A model generated the notes under the pieces. The model saw nothing but the letters and a program-made list of their open reading frames with translations. It was not told the DNA's origin and ran no database searches. The translations under genes were made by a program, and so were the position numbers. From Ambrosia x helenae (taxonomy: Eukaryota; Streptophyta; Magnoliopsida; Asterales; Asteraceae): a DNA stretch of 64,000 bases. Location: contig CM061227.1 of NCBI GenBank assembly GCA_030844895.1, forward strand, positions 116,356,419 through 116,420,418, read 5' to 3'. This document shows, one piece after another, positions 13,687-25,009 of the stretch; positions within the stretch are counted from its first letter, which is position 1, and the number at the start of each line of letters is the position of its first letter.

Positions 13687-14228
13687 AACATCAAACCTCT
13701 TATGTGACAAAGTTTAATACATTAACAATGACCTAGGACTTCCCACCACCATAGGTACTTTCCACTAGGCGAGTTGTCAATTCAAATAGCGCTATCCATT
13801 GTTAAAGTCGGCTAGCTAAGTTAATGATTTTGTAATGATTGCAAGTATACTACGTTTATGTTTAAGCACAAAGCACAAGAATTCAAGCATAACATGTATA
13901 TAAATTGTATGTAAAATGTTTATGAATAAGTGCACGCGTATGTTTAATATGTGTACATGAATCACCCCAAAAGTGTAAAAATGAAAAAGGGGATAAGTAT
14001 ACTCACTTTGATTATGATGAGGAGATTGCTAAGAAATCGAGAGGGATCAATTAATTATGCTTGAACCTTAATCGCGTAAAATCCTAATGAAAGAACAACT
14101 CTAATGTTTCCTTTAAAAACTTTTGATTTCAATAGTAGTTGTGAGAACACCATAGAATCCATTTAGAATGGGCTATATCAAAGAAAGAGAGCGGCAGAGA
14201 TATGACAATTGTAGGATTTGTAATATAG
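13687..14228 (-). mobile_element. Fragment of the LTR subfamily seen at 1-1007
   Basis: The sequence is colinear with 305-850 of the window. It breaks at 14228 (AATATAGAA) and resumes at about 17812, then again at 22726-22866, where the LTR terminus (minus TGTGACAACCGTCCC) is reached. The gaps are Helitron and unassigned insertions. Confidence 0.65.
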
Positions 14229-14320
14229 AAATAAGAGTTACTCGTATGTTATTTGTGAGCATCAAATTTCATATCATGTATTCGTAGAGTTAAAGGAATC
14301 TTAAAAGAAAACAAATAAAA

Positions 14321-17300
14321 TCTATACATATAATATTTAGGAGCAATTTTTGACACATGACATTCATTTAGCCCCTAGCAATTAATTCTCATCAATCATG
14401 GCACAATGAGAGAATTAATAAAATTTTCTTTTTTTTTAAATCAAAAATCTCGAAATTATTAACTTTCCTAATTTATCACAATTATTAACTTTCCTAATTT
14501 TAAAAGAATTCTTCCCTTATACTCTTCCTTTACAAAGCTCTCTTCCCTTACAAAATTTAGATGATTAAATAATCAGATGGAACATAACCTATATCTCAAA
14601 TTCGTGTCATCATCCTCTCCATTTCCACAAACCCAAATCAGGCGATCGTTCGAATCAACCATTCTTTTATCGTGTTCTTCATCTTCAATCCAAGGTTTTA
14701 TCTATTCCATTCTTTATTAATCAAATCGTTCTTCATGTCAATGTTTTCTCTTTATTTTTTTCGTGTTTTTTCCAGATTTCTTTGTCGATTAAGATATGTT
14801 GTCTCTGTTTTGACTGATTTCAATTATTTATATACTTGATTTTGTATTGATGTTCTTGGTTTTACTGATTGTTCTTGGTTTTTTGTTTATTATTGTTCAG
14901 TCATGTTAATTGTTTTGATTTTGTATTGATGTTTTAGGGTTTATATTTTAGCTTTCGATTTAGGGGTTTTTAGGGTTCGATTGATAAGATTAAGTTTTGA
15001 TTGATTGTTCTTTATTTTTTGATGGATTATTATTAAGACTGATTAGGGTTAATGAGTGATTAGTGTTCGACTGATAAGACTAATGTTTATGTGTTAGGTT
15101 TCGAATTAGGGTTAATGTTTTAGGTTTCGGTTTAGGGTTAAATTAATGTTTAAAAAAACCTACGAATGGATTGTTATGATTTAGCCACATGGCACTTTGT
15201 GAGAATTAATAAAATTTTCTCTTTTTTTAAATCAATAATCATTCAATTACTTTTGGTCAAAATCATTTACTAATATTATTATTAACTTTCCTAAAACCTT
15301 GCTCAATCATAATTTATAAGAATGTTAGTTTTTTTTTAAATCAAAAATCATTAATTACTTTGGTCAAAATCGGTCAATAATATTAAATACGTATTTAAAA
15401 ATAAAAATCAATAAAATGCTTCATCTTCTCTTTAAGGTTTGATTTATTAAGACTGATTAGTGGTTTAAGTGTTAGATTTCGAATTATGTTTAATGTTTAA
15501 GGATACGATTTATGGTTAAATTGATGTTTTAAGAAAGCTACGAATGGATTATTATGCTTTTAGGTTTCAATTTAGGGGTTTATGATTTAGGTATCGATTT
15601 AGGGATTTTTTTTTTTGTTCAATTGATGTTTTAAGGTTTATGTTTTTCAAAAAAACAAGGTTTGTTCAGGCTTTGTAATGTGGTTAGAGGTGACGGTAAT
15701 TAGGTGGTTTAGTTTATGACGTTATTTTGGTAGGATGAAAACTTTTGGTGGGTAACTTTTGACTAAAATGGTTTGTGGTTTGTGGTTTGTACTGACCAAC
15801 TTTTGCACGTTTACTACTCATGTGGTAATTCGTGAATTTTGGGGTTTTTTATGTTTAGAATCACTAATATTTTGGGTTATTCTTATTAGTTAAAAACACT
15901 ATATTTTGCATATTATGTTATGGATATTAGTGGTATATATTAATGTTATTTTGTTGTTTAGGAACTAAGATAGTAAACATAGTTGATAAGGGTTTCTTTT
16001 AAAAAAAACTGTTTTTAAAACAATAATGTTATTTTTTTAGTAAATGGTTTGACCTTTCTTAAAAATTCATTGTAATCTCTTATTAATAACAGTTTTTGTA
16101 ATTATGGAAATAATTTAATTTTTAACAACCAACCGTGATATTTAATATTATTGATAAAACATTAATTCTTATTTTCGGTTAGTAAATGGTTTGACTTTTT
16201 TAAAAATCATATTAATTTCATATTAATGTCAATGTTTGTAATTATGGAAATAATTTATGTTGTACACAACCATCTGTGATTTTTTAAAAAAAATTTCCTT
16301 TTGAAAACAATAATTGTTTTTTTCGGTTAGTATATGGTTTGACTTTTTTTAAAAATTCATATTAATTTCTTATTAATGCCATTTTTTTTAATTATGGAAT
16401 AATTTTTTATGTTTTACAAACCATACTTGACAAACAATCAAAAGCAAATTTTTGGTAAATTAAAATCGTGCAATTTTAGAAAATAAAGAATCAAGGTTTG
16501 ACTTTGTTTTTTAAAATTCAAACACAATCTTTGAATGCAAAACAGATTTAGTTTTTTTTTTACTTCTAACAATTTCTGAGTTTTTATTAACTGTAATATT
16601 TTAAATTTTGTTCAACAGAAAAAATAACAATTACTAAACCCAATCAAACAAATTTAACAAACAATTAAAATAAATTTGGTAGATTGCCATCTTTAAATTT
16701 TAGAAACAAACATTCAAATTTTAGAAATAAACAATCAACATGTTTTTTGGTAAATTTAAAACATTGAAAGATTGAAATTAACCATTCAATAATTTTTTTT
16801 AAACATTAATTTGTAGTTTTTTGGTTTATAAATTTAACATTTTAGTTAATTATTTTTTTTTTTTTGATACTTTTAGCAATGTTTGACTTCTTTAACCACC
16901 TTAATTGTTTGACACGGTTTGACTTTTTTTAGTCAATAGATACTAACAAACAATAAATTATATTTAAAAAATATACCTATACAACTTAAAAATCTACGGA
17001 TTATATATGTTTAAGTTTATTTTAGGTATATTGAAATCTTTACATTTTATACCTATACATTTTAAAAATCGTCTATAATTTAAATAAAAAAAAATTGAAT
17101 TTTTAATTATAGCAACATTTTAATCTAAATTAATTATAGCAACATTTTAAGCTAAATTAATTTTGATTTCCATTTTATATTACTTGTGTTTTTTCATTTA
17201 ACTTATGGTTTTTTTAAGGTAATGACAAAGGAACACTATTATCTAATATATCTAACGGTAAACGAATTTCATATATTTTACATCTTTATTTATATGCTAA

Positions 17301-17675
17301 TGGTATTATGCAAGTAATTTATTTTTCTTCACAGTTCTCTCGAATGAAGAAAAAATTAAGAATGCGGTCGAGTGTCGCAAATTTAGAAAATTACAACTAG
17401 ATGCCAAGAGATGCAAGGTCAATAATCCTACAAATGATGGAATACAAAATGTACCACCAAGTGGAGTATTTAACTGCGACTCCATTGAATCTTCACACCG
17501 TTTCAATGTGTCTAAAGATGTGGTGTATAAAGAAATATTTAGTGACATTTGAATACATTGTGTATTGGTTTCTTTTAAATCTTCATAAAATATTTCTGCT
17601 ACATTTTTTTATATGTTTTACCCCTCAAAATAATTGTACGTTGGTAAACCGCGTGTAACGCGGGCAAAGATCTAG
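14321..17675 (+). mobile_element. Helitron (3.36 kb), plus strand
   Basis: The left terminus is TCTATACATATAATATTTAG, preceded by A. The right terminus has a GC-rich imperfect hairpin (ACCGCGTGTAACGCGGGC), a short spacer and CTAG at 17672-17675, followed by T. The TC start, hairpin plus CTAG end and A/T target are Helitron hallmarks. No Rep/helicase gene is present, so it is non-autonomous. The interior is very T-rich, with repeated GGGTTT-type words near 14930-15140. One exon-like frame lies near the 3' end. Confidence 0.7.
17335..17552 (+). CDS. Unrecognised exon-like open frame near the Helitron 3' end
   Basis: After a pyrimidine-rich stretch and CTTCACAG splice-acceptor-like sequence, one frame stays open for 71 codons up to TGA at 17550-17552. 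It has no initiating Met and would be a last exon. The composition is charged at the start (NEEKIKNAVECRKFRKLQLD) and protein-like, unlike the surrounding T-rich DNA. I do not recognise a family. It may be a captured host exon or part of an old Helitron protein. Confidence 0.3.
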
Positions 17676-17839
17676 TGAAACCACCAAAAGGTTTCACATG
17701 GTGAAGTAATGCACATTCAAGTCTATTAACATCTTAAATGTCAATTAATTATACTTATTCTTGTTATGACTATTACTTATTTATTTATTTTTTTACGCCA
17801 TATGAATTCTTGTATGTAGCAAAATAGAATATATTTGTA
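17676..17839. other. Spacer between two Helitrons
   Basis: Positions 17676-17811 are unassigned. Positions 17812-17839 continue the interrupted LTR and match 840-856, ending in A, the target base for the next Helitron. Confidence 0.5.
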
Positions 17840-18683
17840 CTAGCTGACTACCCGGGAACGTCCCGGGGTTGAATTATAAAATATTGATGGATGTTAAAGC
17901 TATGGTTGGGACATATGAATACGTCTGATGAATCAAACCAGATGAATCAATTAATAAAAGATAAAAAAAATACAAAAATAGGAAAAAATCTTACATAGTA
18001 CACAAACCCTAGAAATACAGAGATGAAGATCAGATACTAATGAGAAAATTTTGTGTGACGACTGTTGCGAGAGAAAAACTTGATGGACTTTAGATTGTAT
18101 ATTAGTAATTGTAATTAAGATAACCGATTTCGAAAAAAACTTGAAAAGTAGTCAATAATTGTACCTGATGTAGTGATGTTGGATTTGGAGAGTATTGATG
18201 AACTTTAGATTGTTGTTGAAGATGATAATGACCTATAGAAGAATTTTTATAGAAAAAGTGATCGGTTTTGATAACCTAAAACCTAATCAGTAATCATCTA
18301 AACAATCACTTATGTAAGTTGCAACTATTAAAAAACTCATCAATCTCTAATGACTCCTATAATTCTTAACCTAATCAACTAAACAATCACTTAAGTTGGA
18401 AGTTGTAACCGTTAAAAAACTTATCACATCTGTGTACCAAGTGTCACAATACTAATATTGATATCTAACCTAAAAGAATGTATAACTCTAATATTAACAC
18501 CTATCATAAATGCTAAAAAATGCATAACTCTAATATCAATATTCAATACATAACCTAAAACAATGTATAACTCTAATATTAATACATGTTTTAAACGCTA
18601 AAAAAATACATAATTCTAATATCAATATTCAATACCTAACCTAAACAATCTATAAATCCAATGCTAACACCATAATCCTAATA

Positions 18684-18801
18684 CCAATGAGGTGGTGGTC
18701 CATTGGCAAAGGCAAAGCGTTTAAAACACCTAGGTTGTGAAAGGTCTTGGGTTCAAGTTTCACAGACCACATGATTTAAAAGAAATTAACCTTTAAAAAA
18801 A
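18684..18801 (+). mobile_element. tRNA-derived SINE with 17-bp target duplication
   Basis: It is flanked by ACACCATAATCCTAATA at 18667-18683 and 18802-18818. It contains an A-box-like TGGTCCATTGGCAAAG and a B-box-like GGGTTCAAGTT, and ends in an A-rich tail. These are the marks of a Pol III retroposon. It sits inside the Helitron at 17840-22725, so it arrived after the Helitron or was carried within it. Confidence 0.8.
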
Positions 18802-19076
18802 ACACCATAATCCTAATATTGTTTTACTTAACAGCAACCATAAACGGAATTGAGAGAAGTTATGGGACTTACCACCATAATCAGGTCCAAATCGGAATTA
18901 TAAACGGAATCTAGATCCCATAACTACTGTAACCGCCATTATATGAAGAATATGGTAGTATTATCATCTTGGGTTCATTGTACAACTGGCGATCATATAT
19001 ATACTCACAAAATAATGTTAAGCCCAACCAGAATATGTCTCAAACCATATTATTTTGGATTTATTTCCAAATTCAT

Positions 19077-19186
19077 GAGATTGGTTCAGTCCAAAGTTGT
19101 GCATTCTTGACCTTTGAAACACTCTCCAACACCTCAAATGGAACAATATCTCCTATTACAATCACCATCTTGGTTTCCAAGTCCAC
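19077..19186 (-). pseudogene. Captured fragment resembling an HMA (heavy-metal-associated) domain
   Basis: One minus-strand frame of about 37 codons is open and reads VDLETKMVIVIGDIVPF followed by EVLESVSKVKNAQLW. This matches the second half of a ferredoxin-like HMA domain in plant isoprenylated metal-binding proteins, where the last helix ends in a K-N/R-AELW-like motif. The N-terminal half with the metal-binding CxxC is absent. Assignment is by eye from family knowledge and is moderate. It lies inside the Helitron in the same orientation as the other fragments. Confidence 0.42.
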
Positions 19187-19417
19187 TTAGTAGGATGTGA
19201 CTCCTGTTTTTTCAATACCAATAATTTAGAACTACATTATTCTTATTGGGATAATAAATCTTCATAAATAATTATATAAAAAACAAAAAAGTTATTATAT
19301 AATATGAAAGAAGCTATATTTTATATCTTCAATATTGGTTTCTTGTTAAGAGTATTAAAATAGAAAAGACAAAGAAGATGGATAAAATATGGTGATTAAC
19401 GGGAGAGCGAGCAGCAC

Positions 19418-19640
19418 CAGATCGAATCCACTTCACAGGCTTCCAATCAATTCCAGATCTCAGCGTAGCCCCTTTCTCAAAACTCTGGCCGTTTGTAGTA
19501 CCGACTCCGTCATCATTGTTCTTTAGTTGGTCCCAAGAAAAACCATTACCGCTTGGCGATGCACTGGTCTCCCTATACTTTTCTCCTTTCTGGTCCCTCT
19601 GCATACCAGAAACCACAGAGACTCGCGGCGATGATTCAAC
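19418..19640 (-). pseudogene. Captured exon resembling a plant NCOR/SANT corepressor (POWERDRESS-like)
   Basis: A minus-strand open stretch reads SWDQLKNNDDGVGTTNGQSF, a short link, and then GIDWKPVKWIRSG. Plant nuclear-receptor-corepressor-like, SANT-domain proteins of the POWERDRESS group have a W-D-L, G-G-T-G-Q, DWKPLKWTRSG stretch of this kind before their SANT domains. Similarity stops after RSG at what would be an exon end. The SANT domains are absent. It is a partial, non-functional piece inside the Helitron. Confidence 0.5.
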
Positions 19641-20114
19641 CGATGTACCGTTCCATCAACTGCCTACTGACTTACCATGACCTGCCTACTGACTTACCAT
19701 GACCTGTAAAAAAAAGCAAAAAGCAAAAAAAATAAAAAATAAAAAAAGTCAGCAAATCAATTAGCAGAATCCACAAAAATCTAAATGAATCAAAAAGAAC
19801 ACTTTTGCAAAACAAATATCACAGGTTGTATGATTTTCTTTACAAAAATCTAAATGAACAGCCTCCCAAGGATCGACCACAGTCACCACACAATAAGGAT
19901 GGTAAGGACATTGCTCTGTTTCCCCAGCATTTCCATAAAAATGTAACAACATATGAGATGTTTCACATAAAACAAATTACTTGTAAATTTTTTTTTAATA
20001 TGTTCTACTTGGTTATCATCCTAATCAAAAGGGTTGCTTCTTTATATGAATACAAACACCTTTTTATCAACAAATTTCAGCCTAGCTCTTGAAGCTCATC
20101 AACTTAGTTTCTAA

Positions 20115-20372
20115 GGCTGACCGTTGTGAGTCGCGAGCAACCACCGGCGCGAGTAAGTTTTCAGTCTGGTGCTCACCCCCAGCCACAACAGCCCTGGCGT
20201 GATCACACGTGAAGATCCCCGGCGCGAGCACACGCGATGGTGTTCGCGTGTGTTAACAGGACAAATAGAGCACAGGTCGCGCCGATGCTCACACCTAACC
20301 ACAACGGTGTCAAGTGAGCACAGGCGATGAGGTTGCTCACGTCTGGTCACTCGCCTCCCACAACGGATGGTC
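20115..20372. mobile_element. Tourist-type MITE candidate (258 bp), TAA target duplication
   Basis: Terminal inverted repeats GGCTGACCGTTGTGAG and (reverse of the right end) GACCATCCGTTGTGGG share most bases. TAA flanks both sides (20112-20114, 20373-20375). The interior is unusually GC-rich compared with its surroundings, with repeated GCGCGAG/GTGAGCA words. Target length points to PIF/Harbinger. It is nested in the Helitron. Confidence 0.5.
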
Positions 20373-20729
20373 TAATAAGTTATAACAATTCGACTGCTAA
20401 AAAAGCCCCTAAAGGGTCTTCTATATTTGACATAAAAGTCAAAATCCTGAAGTGGTAAATTATCCATTTCCGAAAAATGGTATATGACAAGAAAATGAAT
20501 GCATACAGTACATCATACCATCTGCATGCAATATAAAAAAATAAAATTCCTATTCACGACAACATTTTTTCAATCTGGAATGACTTTAATTATTTTTATT
20601 GGTGACATATGCTGTGAACGATTTGCTACTAATTTGATATTTACAATTGCACAGCAAATTACCTCGACAATTTCTCCATGGTTCATAGCATCAATGCATC
20701 ATATTTCTTGATTTATAACACACAAATGT

Positions 20730-21052
20730 ATAAGAAAAAAGATAATGAAGCACGAGTACATAGAGTTTTAAAGCCTTTATAACAATGCTTCCACCAGATC
20801 CACCTCCACCATTCCGTCCTCCATCTCCTCCTTTCCGCTAGTAAAGATCCGCTCATGTATAAAATATCCTTCACAATAAGCTTAACATGTCCACCGCCAT
20901 TCCCTCCAAACTTATCTTCGTCTAACATCCTACAACCTTTACTCCCATAACTCAATGGATAAGGCAAAGTTTAGTAGACCAAGCATAAACATCCCCATCC
21001 CAATTCTTTGAATCACTTTTCCTTTCACAAGAAGCCCCTCTGCCACCATCTG
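20730..21052 (-). pseudogene. Captured exon of a large plant glycine-rich protein (At5g11700/At4g32920-type)
   Basis: The minus frame begins GGRGASCERKSDSKNWDG, continues DVYAWST, then after a one-base shift SYGSKGC, and FGGNGGGHVKLIVKD with ILYMSGSLLAE. After a second one-base shift it gives a glycine run and SGGSIVIKA. These blocks, in this order, are characteristic of the plant glycine-rich protein family with RGASC, WGGDVYAWS-like, PWSYGSKGG and GGSGGSI motifs. Two frameshifts show it is a pseudogene fragment. The normal protein is far larger, so only one exon was captured. Same orientation as the Helitron. Confidence 0.78.
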
Positions 21053-21763
21053 AGTTCAATAAGCAGGTAATGTCAAATGACCCACACCCCCAGCTCTTCA
21101 CAACTGATCTCATTATATGCCAACGGCCAAGTCAAGTCGTAACGTCATAATCAATAGTTGTAAAAGATCCAGAATCTCTTTCATACCGCCCTGAACTCAG
21201 AGAAAACGTAATTACAAAGGTATGTCCAACAAAAATGGACCAGAAAAGGCCACAAGAGTTATGAGCGGATGCATGACTACCAGAGCCCCACTTTGCGCAT
21301 GTAAATAGTAGTATCGTAAATCTTTAGGTTTAGCCAATATAGTACCAGCCATATCTTTATAAGTAGTATAGTATCTGCACCATCTTACAGTTCATAGTTC
21401 ATACACATCATACCTGCAACCAGAACCAAGACTCTGCAGTTTAGATATGGATGTGGTGAACAAAACCACATGAACGTAACTTAATGATAAGTTAATAAAT
21501 TCTTCAATCAATCCTATTAACTTCCCTAATTCAAGACTGGAATACCTCACAGGAGATTGACTTGATGACAATTAGGCGGCAACAGTATTATATGGCGAGA
21601 GTATTAGACGGCCATAACATCTTTGTTGGGAGAAGATGACAGTTTTCTTGACAAAAGCAATAATGGAGAAGAAGAGGAGGGTTAGGTCAGTGTAAATAAT
21701 GGAGAGGCAGAGAGTCAATAATGGAGAGGAATAGGAGGTTAAGCTCACGGTTCATTATTTAGG

Positions 21764-21847
21764 GTTTGGAGTGCTTCAATATTATCACCACCAATCACTT
21801 TGATCCTACCATCTCTGCAAGGAATGAATGAATGAATAAGAAGATTG

Positions 21848-21901
<54 letters not shown>

Positions 21902-22065
21902 TCGTGTAAAATAAAAAGAAAAAAAGGGGGAGTTACAGACAGTGTTCCAATGACAAGTGGGCGCTGAATAGGATCAAAGGCAAGAATGGAAGCGGTAGAT
22001 GGGATACCGTAATAGACTGCTATATCAAACTCTAAATCCTCTGCCGTCAGGCGGCCTTTTAAATT
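21764..22065 (-). pseudogene. Captured exons of a plant LGL/tomosyn-like WD40 protein
   Basis: Two minus-strand exons are separated by an intron. The first (22065-21940) follows a TTGCAG acceptor and reads LTAEDLEFDIAVYYG then IPSTASILAFDPIQRPL then VIGTL. The second (about 21814-21764) reads DGRIKVIGGDNIEAL. HYGIPSTASILAFDPIQRLLAIGTLDGRIKV-type sequence is the signature start of plant syntaxin-binding-5/tomosyn (lethal giant larvae-like) proteins, which act in vesicle fusion. The intron holds a long AT microsatellite (21851-21899). The acceptor before exon 2 and the donor after exon 1 look damaged. Only the N-terminal part is present. Confidence 0.78.
21851..21899. repeat. (AT)n microsatellite
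   Basis: An uninterrupted AT dinucleotide run in the intron of the captured tomosyn-like fragment. The YIYIYI translation it gives is an artefact. Confidence 0.95.
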
Positions 22066-22725
22066 CTGCAACGAAACCAACAACAAAAAACAAACAAACT
22101 TCTTATGCTTATCATAAAAATTAAACATAACTAAGAATCAAACATAAATTAATTATCATACCCTAACAAAACGAACTTAAATGACATAAAACTTAACTAC
22201 ATAATCAAAACTATATCTATTATAATCTAGTAAACTGACCTTCAATACATGTATCAATTCTGTTCATAAATAAATAATAGATTTAAATAATCAAACCTAA
22301 ACTACTTATCTCCATCAATAGATGTAACAAATCTGTACCTTCATAAACTTACCTCCACTGAATAACGAAACCTAAATTAATCCACTCCACAAATGAATAA
22401 TAAACCTACATTATGAAACCTACTTATCTCATTCAATAGCTCTAACAATTATCGCCAGCGATGGACAGAAGACGATTGGAGGAAGGTAGGGTTTTTTTTA
22501 GGGTTTGTGAGATGAGAGAGGCACGATGAGATAAGGGGAATGAGAAGAGGCGGATGAAATTTTAGGGTTTTTTAGGTTATTAGGTTTTTTTTGGTAAATA
22601 AGGAAAATACTCAAAAACATAAAAAACACTCAATTATTAAGCCACGTGGCACTCTTAATGGGAAGTTCAGGCCTCCATTGCACGCCACGTCAGCATATAC
22701 ATTTTCTTTTATATATATTAATAGA

Positions 22726-22866
22726 TAAAGGAATTACTATATCTAATAATCTTATTTATATAAGAGAAACAAAGAAAAATATAAAGATTAAATTTGTACA
22801 TGCGTAAATATAAAAAAAAAAAGCTAAAGTTGAAACAACGATAAAGTATAAGGGACGGTTGTCACA
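22726..22866 (-). mobile_element. Terminal part of the LTR split by Helitrons
   Basis: Colinear with 857-1007 (TATCTAATAATCTTATTTAT onward), ending at the LTR terminus (minus TGTGACAACCGTCCC). It shows that the Helitron at 17840-22725 is an insertion into this LTR. Confidence 0.75.
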
Positions 22867-23750
22867 GTGACGGAGAGTGTCTGTGGTGGTGGTGGTGGAG
22901 GTGGAGGTGGCAGTGGTTAACTGTGGTGGTCGGTGATGGAGGTAGTCGGTGGGTGGCGATGGCGGTGGTCGGTGGTGGCGGCGATGGGCACTAGTGGTAG
23001 AGGTGGGTGGTGGTGGTGGTCAATAGTGATGAAGGGTAACAGAGGGAATGAAATGAAAAAAAAAACAGGGGGTTGGATGGAATGAATATGGGGTTTTTAG
23101 AGGGAATGGAATGGAGGAGGTAATGGATGATTCCATTACCTCGACTAACCAAACACCTTTTTATTCATTCCATCGTAATGCTCCGCTCCATTCCATTCCG
23201 CCTCTCATTCATGCGTACCAAACGCTACCCTACATTTTTTTAAACGTTAATAACTTTTATATACGAGATTTATTTTTAAAATTTACACCATATTAACGAG
23301 CGTTTTATTATCTTTTCAATGAGCGACTTGCCAAAAAAAAGTCATTTTTTTTCAAACCAATTTGGGTTTTTGTTCAAACCACGTCTCGGCAAGTCGCTAA
23401 TTATGTTCAAACCAATGAATATGAGTTTTATTTTCATCCAGAATAGGTTAAAACGACCCCTTCAAAAAAAGTCACACCTTCAAGACCATCGCCTCAATCA
23501 CGCCCTACAGTGGTTGCTTCTGGCTCTACGCCTCATCCAAACGTAAATCTTCTTTTTAATATACATTTTCATTCTTATTCAATTTATTAAAATTGTTGTT
23601 TTCTCATATTGTAATACATTGATTTCTATATTACATCATAACACATATTTTATCACTTCATATTAGACCAGATAGCTTCCGAAATATAATCTAGTTTTGT
23701 ACATGTGCTATCTAGGTTTCCTTGCGACACACCGACAAATTTGTATTTTG

Positions 23751-23787
<37 letters not shown>

Positions 23788-24117
23788 ATATACAATAAAC
23801 TCTATTTCAGTTCATTATTATAAATTATAATAATCAACTTTGTTGAATAGTAACTTTGATTTTTTTTTATTTTTTAAGTGTTAATTACATACCTTATACT
23901 ATAAACAATATACGTTTTTAACCCTGTAGTTTATAAAAATATAAACTTGCGTGAATAGTAGCTTTGGCTTTTTCTATAAGTTTTAGTTACACGCCTTATA
24001 CTATAAATAATATACGTTTTAACCCTATAACTTTGTTTTTTCTTGTAACTTTTGTTCGTTTGTTTTTTATAAAGACTATGTGGTTGCATTAGTTTTTTTT
24101 TTTTCTCTAGATATCGA
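22867..24117. other. Intergenic repeats: GGT-rich block and short inverted repeats
   Basis: 22880-23020 is a degenerate GTG/GGT-rich block. 23097-23200 contains GGAATGGAATGG and its complement as a loose palindrome. GAGCGACTTGCC at 23320 pairs with GGCAAGTCGC near 23388. 23758-23780 is an AT run. No gene is recognised. Confidence 0.35.
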
Positions 24118-24816
24118 TATAGGTTTTATTTAAAATGGAGTTATATTCAAATTTTTGTTTAAAATGGAGTTGTATTTGAAATAACGATACGGTGAAGAAG
24201 TGAGTCGGTACTGACCAAAAACATCGGTACTGGTATCTCCGTGTTATCGGAACCGGTATTGGTATTCTTTAATAAATTTCGATCGATGTAAAACACGAAT
24301 TTATTGTTTGACTTACATCGTACAACTTTTTGTAATAAAATCATTGTAAATATTAGTATTATGACTCAGTTCGTCATCGTACTGTTATTTTGAATGCGGC
24401 TATTTTTTTCAAATAAAACTTATATCGCTGAGAAAAATTTAAACGCAACCGCGTATCATGAGTTTAATCTATATGAGTGTTGGTACCTTACTGGTCCCGA
24501 CATCATAGTTTTCAATCAATGTAAAACAAGTGTCAATATACTTTTGGGCATATCACGACTTTAATTTTCATGATTTCTCTTTCGATTACCATATCCAGTG
24601 TTGGTACCATAATTAACTAGGACCAATACTTACTGATCGAATTTCCGTTGCAACGCATGAGATTATTAACTAGTTTCCTTACATATATACACAAAAACAT
24701 ATATAAAATAAAAATTTGGGTTCATAGCATACTATATTTACCAAACATAAAAGTAATACAAAAGAAAAAAAACAATTTAATAACTACTCTGAATCATCGT
24801 TGGGTAGCTAATGTAC

Positions 24817-24868
<52 letters not shown>

Positions 24869-25009
24869 GAGTGGAGTTAGTGTCAAACCATGCGCGAAAG
24901 GTGTTTACGATACCTAAAACTCAAAAAGTACTTTGTATAACGTGGTGCTACCGTTCTTAATTTAACATTTTTGATCATCTCTCCTTTTCTTTTAGGATAT
25001 ATAATTCTA
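24118..25009. repeat. Dispersed repeat 'X', copy 1, holding the empty Harbinger target
   Basis: The segment 24660-24985 is similar to 37040-37110 plus 39077-39174. At 24731-24746 it reads ACTATATTTACCAAAC, whereas the other copy has ATTTA, then the Harbinger element, then TTACTAAAC. A degenerate Helitron-like end (GCAACGCATGAG then CTAG) is seen at 24645-24672. An AT microsatellite is at 24826-24866. No gene is recognised. Confidence 0.55.

Larger units (their letters stand above)
17840..22725 (-). mobile_element. Gene-capturing Helitron (4.9 kb), minus strand
   Basis: Read on the minus strand, it starts TCTATTAATATATATAAAAG (22725) and ends with a hairpin CCCCGGGACGTTCCCGGG, spacer, CTAG at 17843-17840. 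It lies between A (17839) and T (22726). The host repeat exists without the insertion at 856/857 in this window. It has no Rep/helicase. Fragments of at least four host genes lie inside, all on the minus strand: LGL/tomosyn-like (21764-22065), glycine-rich protein (20730-21052), corepressor-like (19418-19640) and HMA-like (19077-19186). It also carries a SINE and a MITE. A further Gly/Tyr-rich exon-like stretch ending in a GGTAAGT donor near 18860 is possible but unassigned. Confidence 0.88.

Noticed and set aside
14930..15140. TTTAGGGTT-type words suggesting interstitial telomere repeats
   Set aside because: They are scattered and irregular, with no tandem seven-base array; they fit the T-rich body of the Helitron.
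21745..22128. 127-codon minus frame treated as one protein
   Set aside because: Its middle (YIYIYI) is an AT microsatellite lying in an intron. Only the two ends are genuine, as exons of the captured tomosyn-like gene.
22880..23020. GTG/GGT-rich block as a glycine- or valine-rich coding exon
   Set aside because: The periodicity is degenerate, no frame has splice signals or a continued sequence, and it lies directly outside an LTR end.
23111..23546. Two plus-strand frames of 61 and 75 codons
   Set aside because: Low-complexity and repeat-derived (CATTCC and poly-A/T blocks), with no similarity that I recognise.
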